From assembly GCF_052324685.1 (NCBI RefSeq), contig NC_135225.1, positions 10,226,415-10,290,414 on the forward strand: 64,000 nucleotides of DNA, written 5' to 3'. The notes under the pieces are model-generated. The model worked only from the letters and a program-made list of their open reading frames with translations, was not told the origin of the DNA and did not search any database. Shown piece by piece: positions 20,587 to 30,500 of this stretch. This stretch comes from Brachyhypopomus gauderio. Lineage: Eukaryota; Chordata; Actinopteri; Gymnotiformes; Hypopomidae. A program made the translations under genes and the position numbers. The stretch's first letter is position 1; every line of letters starts with the position of its first letter.

Positions 20587-21330
20587 GGGGAACCAAATGT
20601 CCCAGTCTCTGGTAAAACCTGTTCCCCCATGTGTTCTCAGTGTTAAAGGAGGTACAGGATGAATAAATGTTACTGAATGAATTGATTATAGACAGATATA
20701 AATAATCAGCATAATTTCTGTATTTTATATCAGCTCCAGCTTTATTCTTCAAGGGGAACCAAATTTCCCAGTCTCTGGTTAAATATGTTCCCCCATGTGT
20801 TCTCAGTGTAAAGGTGGTACAGATAGTTGTAAAGTCACTGAATGAAGTGAGTATACACAGATACAGATAATCAGCACTATTATTGTACTTTATATAATCT
20901 CCAGCAGTTATTCTACATGGGGAACCATTTTTCACAGGGCTCTGGTTAAATCCGTTCCCCCTGTGTTCTTAGTGTAAAAGCACTGTGCAGTGGATAAAAC
21001 TTGTTATATACAAGGATAAGAGTCAAATACACCCCCACCTTAATTGTTGTGCTTTACATGTACACTTTCTGTCATTTAAGTGGGGGGAACCATTTTTCAC
21101 AGGGCTCTGGTAAAATCCGTTCCCCCTGTGTTCTTAGTGTAAAAGAACTGTGCAGTGGATAAAACTTGTTATTTAAAAGGATAAGAGTCAAATACACCCC
21201 CACCTTAATTGTTGTGCCTTACATGTACATTTTCTGTCATTTAAGAGGGGGGAACCATTTTTCACAGGGCTCCGGTTAAATCCGTTCCCCCTGTTCTTAG
21301 TGTAAAAGCACTGTGCATTGGATAAAACTT
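20587..21330. repeat. Tandem array of about 165-bp units, five copies
   Basis: Each unit starts with ggggaacca at about 20587, 20753, 20919, 21083 and 21249, and about 30 bases later has ttccccc(a/t)gtgttct. The two form a short stem (ggggaac against gttcccc). Copies 3-5 are nearly identical (cagtggataaaacttgttat shared), while copies 1-2 are more diverged. This indicates outward growth of the array. Confidence 0.85.
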
Positions 21331-22656
21331 GCTCTGTAAAGCAAAAACAATATACCACATGCTCAAGTGATTTAAATATTGCGTGAAGCCAAATGGGATA
21401 ACATTTGTCGTGTAATACATTTTTATTTGTATTTAGAAATAAAATCTGTATTTAGACAAAAGTCCTTTTAGGCTGTAGAACATCCAGGACACAGCAAACA
21501 ACAAATAAGTCTGTTAAAAAACAACCTTTAAAGTGTGAACAATACACGTCTCTTTATGTTTCAATAAATAATTTAAATAGTTTAAAAAACGCTTTAAATC
21601 TTGCTAGCATGCAAGTGAACTAAAAAATGCAAGAGGCTGAAAAAGTAGCGTAAACAATTAAACATCGGAGTAATTTTTGTACATTTAATCCTCTGCTAAA
21701 ACACCTGAGCTTTACAGCACAGTTAGTCACAAGCACACAAAGTTAACTTTAGCTAGAGAAACAAAACCAACCCGAATAATAACGTGTACACATCGAGTAA
21801 AGGCGATAACCCAACAGCAGACTAAAGCGTGATTTCGTTGATTTCGCGCATGCGCCGTTTGGGGGGAACAGGGGGAACTGAATTGACACCGGCACTGGTG
21901 AAGTATCTGATAGTATCCGATGTGAAGTCAATAAGAACTGAAAGCATTTCTCAGACTATTGTGAATATAAAACATATGGTTAACTTAAGCTCTTACTGAT
22001 ACCTACTGAAATGTTCTGCTTTTGCACTTAAATGAGACACAGCCTACTCGATATGACACACAATTCCCACAAAGGAATGGGTCAGACTAACTAAAAAGTA
22101 GTTCTAATTAAGTGGAACATCTAATATCCTCCCGGGGTTTAAGATCACGTGCACTCACTTCAATAAGCCAAGTAAAACCAGCTAAGGATTAAAATTGTAG
22201 TTAGAACCATACAAAAAACATACAGAAATGTGTTTAATGTGTTTGTATTAAACTGATTTTATGTAAACATAATTTCATAAGGATTAGGATACCTCCATTC
22301 TGGAATGATCGTGATTAATATAATACATAGCAGCTCTACAGGGTGGATATATCAACTTGAAAGTGCTTATGAATATAAACGAAAGCGAACAGAATCGCCG
22401 GGCACCAGAGTAAGCCTTGTGCTCACAGACAAATTTAAGTACGCCACTGAACGTAAAAAATAGCCTATACAGTATATTTTTCCAGTCGATGTTGTATTCG
22501 TATGCTATCCGGATCGCAATGATTGACTTTCAAGTTAAATTCGTAGCCAGTGTTGTGGCTGACACCGAAGTCATAAAACTGTTTTGTATCTGGGGATTAA
22601 GCTCCAAGACTATTTTGTGATGTACCGGTCATTATGACGCCACGTTAAATACGGTG

Positions 22657-22662
22657 TATAAA
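22657..22662 (+). promoter_or_regulatory. TATA-like box of the unrecognised gene at 22777
   Basis: The sequence ggtgTATAAAgcagcg lies 115-120 bases upstream of the first ATG. A start of transcription near 22685-22695 would leave a short 5' leader. This is inference from spacing and motif only. Confidence 0.4.
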
Positions 22663-22776
22663 GCAGCGTTCCGGGACGATTGTTACATTTGTTTCGATGT
22701 GCAGTCAAATGTTAGACTGAGAATACTGATCATTTAAATTATTCCTTTACAACATAGTTAATTTTTTGAAGTGAAG

Positions 22777-25183
22777 ATGGACACAGCAAAAAGAAGGGAC
22801 AAACTGTGGTCCAGCATTAACAAGACCACTGTTTCTGCTTCTGCTTTGACCACCTTAGTTAAATCTACCACCAGGGCAGATGTCAGTTCGACATCCACTC
22901 TGTTAGGGGCAGGTGGCACCAGACACACTTTTGGAGCAGCTCTGACAAGTGATAGCCTTAACAGCTCAAGGTTCTTGCCAGCAGAGTTGAAGCCAGTCAA
23001 ACCGGCTTGGTGTCCTGATAGCAAGTTGGACATGACTAAGGTCTCCGGCACTCTCAAGAATTAACTGCTCCTTTCATAATCTTAATGAAGAATCATTTTA
23101 GCAGTCCTGTTAACATTTGTGTTTCTGTTTCTTAGGCTCCTTTGGGTTTGATTGACCCGGAGGATGAAAACAACACTCAGGAGGTCATAATCAAGAGAGT
23201 TGTGTCTGAGGATGATGAGATTTGTTGCAAAGACCCAGTCCAAGGAGAGACCCAGTCCAGGGTCCCGAGTGCCAGGGACAGGAGGGAGTTAAAGCCGGTC
23301 AAACTGGCTTGGTGTCCTGATAGCAAGTTGGACATGACTAAGGTCTCCGGCACTCTCAAGAATTAACTGCTCCTTTCATAATCTTAATGAAGCAGTCCTG
23401 TTAACATTTGTGTTTCTGTTTCTTAGGCTCCTTTGGGTTTGATTGACCCGGAGGATGAAATCAACACTGTTGGAGCAGCTCTCCCTAGTTTTAGGTGTAA
23501 CAGCAGAAGGATCTTGCTAGCAGCCTCTCCTCCTTCCACTGAATCTGGACGCATGCGGAATGCCAGGACCAGTTTGCCACCTATCATCACTAAGCTGAGT
23601 GAGAATGCCAAGAGGCTCCTCCAGAAGTACGCAGCTCAAGGACAGGTACACTTGTGGGATGGGGAGACGGCTCTGTTATGCTCCTTTCATAATCTTAGTG
23701 AAGGATTATTTTAGCAGTCCTGTTAACATTTGTGTTTCTGTTTCTTAGGGTCCTTTGGATTTGATTGACCCGGAGGATGAAAACAACACTCAGGAGGTCA
23801 TAATCAAGAGAGTTGTGTCTGAGGATGATGAGATTTGTTGCAAAGACCCAGTCCAAGGAGAGACCCAGTCCAAGGTCCCGAGTGCCAGGGACAGGAGGGA
23901 GTTAAAGCCGGTCAAACTGGCTTGGTGTCCTGATAGCAAGTTGGACATGACTAAGGTCTCCGGCACTCTCAAGAATTAACTGCTCCTTTCATAATCTTAA
24001 TGAAGCAGTCCTGTTAACATTTGTGTTTCTGTTTCTTAGGCTCCTTTGGGTTTGATTGACCCGGAGGATGAAATCAACACTGTTGGAGCAGCTCTCCCTA
24101 GTTTTAGGTGTAACAGCAGAAGGATCTTGCTAGCAGCCTCTCCTCCTTCCACTGAATCTGGACGCATGCGGAATGCCAGGACCAGTTTGCCACCTATCAT
24201 CACTAAGCTGAGTGAGAATGCCAAGAGGCTCCTCCAGGAGTACGCAGCTCAAGGACAGGTACACTTGTGGGATGGGGAGACGGCTCTGTTATGCTCCTTT
24301 CATAATCTTAGTGAAGGATTATTTTAGCAGTCCTGTTAATATTTCTGTTTCTGTTTCTTTGGTTGCTATGGTTTTGATTGACCTGAAGGATAAAAAGGAC
24401 ACTCAGGAAAGTAATGGGGTAATGGAGACCCAGGCATCCAGAAAGAGGGTCACAAACAAGAGAAGTGTGTCAGAAGATGCATCCGTCATTAACAAGGGTC
24501 TGGTCTCTGCTGCTGTTCCTCCCATGACCACTGCTACATGTTTCTCCCGAGAAGCTGCTACCTCTCCAGATGACATGAATGGCGAGATCAGTAGGACACC
24601 TGTAACCACTTGGATGGGTGAACATACCTCAAGATCTGTAAAGATTCATGCCAATTCTACACACCATAATTCCCAGACGTGTCTCTGTGAAATTGCAAAG
24701 AAGTGTCTTTCCCAGAGCTACGGTTATGCTTCAGTACAGGTATGTGGGGAGGAGCTGTAAAAGTGTGTTCCACTGTTTGTATGGAATGTACTGTATTGTG
24801 AAAAATCACATTGGCAACACTGATAGAATTTGTCTTCATATCCATCAGAGACATGCCACTGATCTGACACATGAGGAAAGTGAACAGAGGGATGGAGAGG
24901 AGAAAAAGAAGAGTGAAGTTCAGGGAATGAAACATAAAAAAAAGAACAAGTGGTGGAGGAGGTGAGGTTTTAGATATGAACTATTACATGAAGCAGTTCT
25001 CCCTTTTTGAAATCTCACCTCAGGACCAGAAGCAACACTTTGAGTAACAAGAATGTCATTTATGAAACCAGCCGTGTTTTCAGCCATTAAGATGTGCTGT
25101 GCAGTCGCCTTCCATTACAAAATGCATTTGTTCTTTTTTGTTACAGGCTCCTATGTTTCCTTCCTTGCTTTTCTGCTAAATAG
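22777..25183 (+). CDS. Unrecognised multi-exon gene made of amplified exon modules
   Basis: Not recognised. Proposed exons: 22777-23040 (88 codons, start MDTAKRRDKLWSSINKT), 23136-23342, 23427-23645, 23749-23955, 24040-24258, about 24362-24739, 24849-24961 and 25147-25183 (stop tag), about 547 residues. All junctions from the first to the sixth exon are phase 0. Four exons start with APLGLIDPEDE or a close variant. B-type exons (69 codons) end AWCPDSKLDMTK, as does exon 1; C-type exons (73 codons) end LLQKYAAQGQ. The last part is basic (EEKKKSEV, KHKKKNKWWRR). Acceptors are tttcttag in the module exons. Donors are CAG|GTACAC for C exons but the weak AAG|GTCTCC for exon 1 and B exons. Without that splice each of those would end seven codons later in SGTLKN and a stop. 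The sixth exon has TG where AG is expected. No domain or membrane segment was seen. It may be a young or decaying gene. Confidence 0.45.
23136..24361 (+). repeat. 613-bp tandem duplication containing two exons and two introns
   Basis: Bases 23136-23748 are repeated at 23749-24361 with only a few differences (for example aagtacgcagc against gagtacgcagc, and ggctcctttggg against gggtcctttgga). Each unit holds one B-type and one C-type exon, so the duplication adds 142 codons in frame. An older duplication is implied because B and C themselves share their first 11 codons and upstream intron sequence. Confidence 0.95.
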
Positions 25184-25205
25184 AGACCAGCAGGCTTGAT
25201 CAGAG

Positions 25206-25702
25206 GCGGACTGTGGAGAAAAAGTGGCCGGGACAGTATAGTCTACAGCGGCAGTTGTGGTGTTATTGTTGTTGTTGTGGTGTTATTGTGTTGTGGTGTT
25301 ATTGTGTACGTCCCTCGGGTGGGCGGAGCCCGCGATCCGTCTCACCTGAGGGTCGTTTGTTTGGAGTGGACTGTGGACTGTGGAGAAAAAGTGGCCGGGA
25401 CTACAGCATAGTCTACAGCGGCAGTTGTGGTGTTATTGTGGTTGTTGTGGTGTTATTGTGTTGTGGTGTTATTGTGTACGTCCCTCGGGTGGGCGGAGCC
25501 CGCGATCCGTCTCACCTGAGGGTCGTTTGTTTGGAGTGGACTGTGGACTGTGGAGAAAAAGTGGCCGGGACTACAGCATAGTCTACAGCGGGAGTTGTGG
25601 TGTTATTGTGGTTGTTGTGGTGTTATTGTGTTGTGGTGTTATTGTGTACGTCCCTCGGGTGGGCGGAGCCCGCGATCCGTCTCACCTGAGGGTTGTTTGT
25701 TT
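25206..25702. repeat. 170-bp tandem repeat, three copies
   Basis: Units start at about 25210, 25380 and 25550 with actgtggagaaaaagtggcc and share cgtccctcgggtgggcggag. The copies are nearly identical. Because 170 is not a multiple of 3, each copy is read in a different frame; open frames here are an effect of the repeat, not genes. The array begins 23 bases after the stop of the gene at 22777. Confidence 0.93.
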
Positions 25703-25741
25703 GTCTATGTCTTGTCTTTGTACCAGTTGACCGCTGGTTAT

Positions 25742-25862
25742 TATATCCTTAATTTGGATCGGTTCACGGGTTTTGGTTTGCGCACATTTCCTATTAAACC
25801 ATCATTTTTTCCCTGAGACTTGGCGTGATTGCTTCCATTTTATTTTGCTCACCGTGCCCGTC

Positions 25863-25866
<4 letters not shown>
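25742..25866 (+). repeat. Dispersed repeat end, inverted relative near 34416-34540
   Basis: The stretch ggttttggtttgcgcac, cctgagacttgg, ttgcttccattttatt and ending cccgtcaca recurs in reverse complement at 34416-34540. The shared terminus (…cccgtcaca, inverted tgtgacgggc) looks like the end of an LTR-type or similar dispersed element. It is followed by a (TA)n run at 25867-25894. Confidence 0.55.
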
Positions 25867-25898
<32 letters not shown>

Positions 25899-26083
25899 GC
25901 ACATAAGTGGTTGCAAATTCAGTTTTATCCTTACAAACAAAAAACCCTTCACCAGGTGTTCGGTTCAAGAAAAAATGACAAAGGAGCTTCCCAGCTGGCA
26001 CACGACCGACCTTCAACGTTGAAATGTGGTTGAAATATAGTTGAAATACTGTCTGTTGTTGTTTCAACGTTGAAACAACGTTG

Positions 26084-26236
26084 AATCAACGTTTAATGTT
26101 AAATGGTTGCGCAAACGTTGAACTATTAACGGTGAATCAACGTTTAATGTTAAATGGTTGCGCAAACGTTGAACTATTAACGGTGAATCAACGTTTAATG
26201 TTAAATGGTTGCGCAAACGTTGAACTATTAACGGTG
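26084..26236. repeat. 51-bp tandem repeat, three copies
   Basis: Three near-perfect units contain atgttaaatggttgcgcaaa and cgttgaactattaacggtg, inside the inverted-repeat element at 25990-26919. Confidence 0.95.
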
Positions 26237-26357
26237 AATCAACGTAATATCTTCAACCTGCCTTTGTATTACCATTTCAAGTTAAAAAAACACATACAAT
26301 AAAAAAGTACAAACAACACTTTGGCATTGGCTGAGGGTTTTGAAAGAGGTATTAATT

Positions 26358-26388
26358 ATTATTATTAGTAGTAGTAGTAGTAGTAGTA

Positions 26389-26441
<53 letters not shown>
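26358..26441. repeat. (TAG)n-(TAA)n microsatellite
   Basis: A run of about eight TAG units passes into a long TAA run, inside the element at 25990-26919. Confidence 0.95.
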
Positions 26442-26443
<2 letters not shown>

Positions 26444-26581
26444 AATTTTTTTTTTATTAATTCGTCCAAAAACGTCGTCAAAAACAGGCAGGTATTAACC
26501 AGGAAGACAACATCAGGCAATTAAACAGTTTTAAATGTTTTGAGGCAGAAACAAAACTTCGCAATGACAAATTGCAGGGTA

Positions 26582-26700
26582 GTCGTGGCCTGGCGGTTAG
26601 GGAACTGGACTTGAGACCGGAGGGTCCTGGGTTTGAGTCCCAGACTTGAGGCCATGACTGAGGTTGTGTGGTGGTACTCCGAGTAAAATGAAAGACTAAA
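26582..26700 (+). mobile_element. tRNA-derived SINE head
   Basis: The text gtcgtggcctggcggttagg (A-box-like) is followed 40 bases later by gggtttgagtccc (B-box-like). The same head is better preserved in the SINE at 51042-51345. Nested in the element at 25990-26919. Confidence 0.65.
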
Positions 26701-27567
26701 AAAATATAAAATTATTCTTTTTTCATTATGGCATACAGTTGTTTTTATCCTCTCTCCCATGCAATTTTGAGCATCATGAACGTGAATTTTATGGTTTATT
26801 CAAGGTTGAATGTATGACGTTGAAACGACGTTGGCGTATCAACGTTGATTCACCTTTCAAAATCGACACAAAATCCAACGTTGATTCAACGTCGATTCAA
26901 CGTTGAAATGCCTGCTGGGTTGGAACTTAAAATTGGAGCTTGAGAATGTTTGAATTTTAATGTTCAACATAATGTTGCATTTTCCAGATTTGAAAAGTGC
27001 TGGAATTATGGCTAATGTACTTGAAAATGCTTGAAATTAACCGAATTTTGTGTTTTCACAACACAAAATATCTATCTGACTGGTTCGCTTGTCTTACGTT
27101 ACATCACGTCTTGAATCAGTTATTCACTACAGGGCTCATCTCATAACTCACTCTATATTTATTTATTAGCCTAGGTGTAGGTGCATACAACACTGCTCAT
27201 ATCAAAGATAGTGTGTGTGTGTGTGTGTGTGTGTAGAGACCTTTGGTCTGGGCATTTGAAAAGGAACGAGTAGGTAATTAGATTTTACTTGTTCTATCGC
27301 TATGGTACTGCTCTGTGATTTTAACTATAATACCTTTCACTCTTATGTGAATATGTGATTCAACTTTAACACTTATGATTCAGCTGGTTAAAACTTTGAT
27401 GCACGCAGTGAAAGCGAACTCGACTGGACTCGCTCCTGCCGGACCTAAGTGCCAAAAAATCCGTTTAATGCATATCAAATGATTGGGAGTCTTAGATAAT
27501 TTTTCTAAGACATCATTCTTTACTCCTTAAGATAGCGGTTTTAATTTTTCTTACTACAAGGCGCGCG

Positions 27568-30500
27568 ATGCAGAACTGTCTTTTCGCCGTGACGGTGCTT
27601 TTTGCCCACAATTTTGTCGGAGCCGACCCGAAGGCGAAATGTACCGTCACATGCGACGTGAGTAAATGCCCGAGTCCAAGCTGCCAGAACGGGTACGTTC
27701 CAGACCGCTGCAACTGCTGTCTTGTATGTTCCCTGGGCGAGGGTGCGTCTTGTGGGCGCAGAGATGACCTCCCTTGTGGCAACGGTCTGGAGTGCTCCGA
27801 ATGGAAAAAGTCCTCAAAGAGGGTTTGTACGTGTAAGCTGGGCTATAAGGTGTGTGGCAGCGACGCCAAGACCTACGGAAATCCCTGCAAGCTGAAGGCT
27901 GCGAGCCGTAAAGCGCTGCGACGAGGGCTTCAAGCAATAAGCCAGAAGAACAAGGGTGCGTGTGCACCTACTACAGGTAGGTCGCTGATTGTCTTTCTCA
28001 AATCTGGACAATCTTATTATCACTTTATAACGCGCTTCAAAGATATTAGTCAATTACAGTAATCCATCGTTTGTCGCGGGAGATACGTCCCAGAACCACC
28101 GATAACCGAAAATCCGTGAAGTAGAAACGGTATTTATTTAAGTATTTATACAGTATATTAAGGCTTTATAAACCCTCCCCACACTTTTATGCTACATAAA
28201 CCTCTCCCATTCCATTAATAACCATTCCCACACTGTTCTGTGCATGTATTGTACCTTTACACTTACTTTACTGTACTGTAAAATGTTTTGAATTCTTAAA
28301 GAAAATGTAGGCACTGTACTGCCAATCAGGCGCTGGGATACAAAGCAGCACTCTGGTCTGGTTTGGTTTCATATCTAAATGAACTTAGATGTGATTTAGA
28401 TATGATATTTCTAAAACATTTAATCTCCTGAGATTTTAAATGAGATTTAACAGCAAACATACACCCAACCTGAGAAGTGCTCACTGAAGCTTTGTCGAAT
28501 GGAGGTTCTGAGCATGCAGCCCTCATGGAAGAGAAGAACGATGAGGAGGGTGTGCTAGTTTCTTTGTAGTTAAACCCTAAATAGCCATCTTTGATCAGGT
28601 TCTTTTACCACCAGATGCAGTGTGTAACTTCATCCTAGAGATGTAATTTAACCCAGTTCAGTTTAACAGACATGGGAGAGTGGAGAAGGTCCTGACACTC
28701 ATTCACGCCTGTGATGAAGGGAAATTAAACTATGTTGTGCCTACCAGATCTGATTATAACTGGAAACCACTGTCTAGTGGACATAGCATGATCATGAAAG
28801 CAGGAATTGAAAAAAATAGATGAGACTCTTCAGTCAAGCAAATTCAGCACTTGAGCATGAATTTTCAAGTTTATTTATCACATGCAAGACACATCACACT
28901 GGACATTCCTCACAGTGAAAGTTTTGGCTTCAATCTCTGATGCTCTACATAAACACTGCAGCAATAAATCTAACCAGTTTCACTACACAGCATGCAATAC
29001 ATAACACAGTGCAAAAGGACAAGCAAGTTAAAAACATTGTGCAAATGACCATGTGTAAACAGGTTCTGCAAAAGACCATGTGCAAACAGGTTCTGCAAAA
29101 GGTTAGGGTAATAACATTCAGTTGTCTATAGTCTATAGCAGGGGTACTCAACTGGCAGTCCTGTCCGGACCCAATCTCATTCCTGATTAACTGGATACGG
29201 ACCAAAAAAAAAACATATTTATTAATTTTGACGGGATAATTAATTTTAAACCGGAACATTTATTTCAGGGCTATTGAAAAAACACTCCGTCACGAGTGTT
29301 ACGTTTGCCACCCCGCTCAACAACTTACGTTCGTCACCCCCCGGACCTCAGGTCACAGCTATCTGCCAAAATTGGACCGCGGACAAATTTAGTTGAGTAC
29401 CCCTGGTCTATAGAGTGGTATTATATAGTTAAAGATACACGAGAGGCTGTAACTCCACGCCACCCTCTGAGCAAACAGCAGTTTTGGAAACACTATGTGA
29501 ATGTGTGTGTGTGACTTAAATGCAGAGCCACCACTTCTGAGCATCATGTTATTAACATCCATTATTCTTTCTGCTAGTACAGATCCCACGCACCATAACA
29601 GCCCCAGGTACAAGTTTAACTTCATCGCAGATGTGGTGGAAAAGATCGCCCCTGCCGTGGTCCACATCGAGCTCTTTCTCAGGTGAACGCCGCCTCCGTG
29701 GCGATGCTGTTTGGATAAACAATTGCCTCTTAACGGAGCACTGAAATGTACATAATCAAATGCATGTTTGTTATAACTGGATAATATAATTGACATTCAA
29801 GTGTGTGCAATGATTTTTCAATGTGTGTGTCCAGCCATCCTCTGTTCGGGCGCCATGTGCCGCTGTCGAGCGGATCAGGTTTCATCATGACACAATCTGG
29901 CCTGATCGTGACCAATGCTCACGTGGTGACCAGCAGCTCCACGGTAACAGGCCGCCAGCAGCTACGTGTACAGCTGCACGATGGACAAACATATGAGGCC
30001 TCCATCCGAGACATTGACAAGAAGTCTGACATCGCCACCATCAAAGTGAACCCACAAGTAAGAGGAGATACCTCATCACTGGCCTGCAAGAGGCTCTCTC
30101 TAAAATTCTCTCTAAAAATCCCACAAGAATTCTAGTGTGTAATACATGAGACCCTGGTCCTGGATTACTGGAGATTATAGTGATTTCCTTGATCTAATCA
30201 AAGCTACTGAACCTGCATATTAACTGCTGAGTTGAACGAACCTGTCGCTACTGCCCAGCAACAGCATGCCTTTTGATGTTGCAGAATTTTCTTGCACAGA
30301 TTAGTCAGTCCCCTTCGAGGAATTTAGAGGTGTTAATACACTGTCACAGGTTTCACGTAATCCCCATGGGCTGTGCACTGCAGCTTGTCAGCAGGTCTAA
30401 GATGTGCATAAGACATGTCGTTGCAGCACCAGAGGCTGCATGAACCCATGTCACAAACTCAACCAGCTGATTAGTCACTTGCTCCTCACCACGTCTAGAC

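Larger units (their letters stand above)
20150..21887. mobile_element. Inverted-repeat element with internal tandem hairpin units
   Basis: Left gtcaattcagttccccctgt and right acagggggaactgaattgac are inverted copies. The inversion runs about 60 bases inward through the gcgcatgcgc palindrome and cgaaatcaacgaaatcac. No transposase is visible. Nested inside are a LINE 3' end (about 20216-20505) and a tandem array (20587-21330). Flanking bases caccaacagg (left) and ccggcactggtg (right) do not give a clean target duplication. Confidence 0.75.
25990..26919. mobile_element. Inverted-repeat element rich in caacgttgaa, with internal 51-bp repeats
   Basis: The ends cccagctggca and tgcctgctggg are imperfect inverted repeats of a common fish non-autonomous element whose body repeats the palindrome caacgttg. 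Inside are three tandem 51-bp units (26084-26236), a (TAG)n(TAA)n microsatellite and a tRNA-like SINE piece. No transposase is present. The 51-bp period is a multiple of 3, so one frame stays open with the repeat NQRLMLNGCANVELLTV; this is not taken as a gene. Confidence 0.7.

Noticed and set aside
25196-25816. Overlapping Cys/Val-rich open frames of 71-122 codons
   Set aside because: They arise from the 170-bp tandem repeat read in successive frames and show no splice or start context.
26081-26302. Open frame with a repeated 17-residue unit
   Set aside because: The 51-bp repeat lies within a non-autonomous transposon; the open frame follows from a period divisible by three.
29501-29682. In-frame ATG upstream of htra3 exon 2 as an alternative start
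   Set aside because: Exon 1 with signal peptide, IGFBP and Kazal regions joins exon 2 in correct phase at 29583, so the upstream open text is intron.
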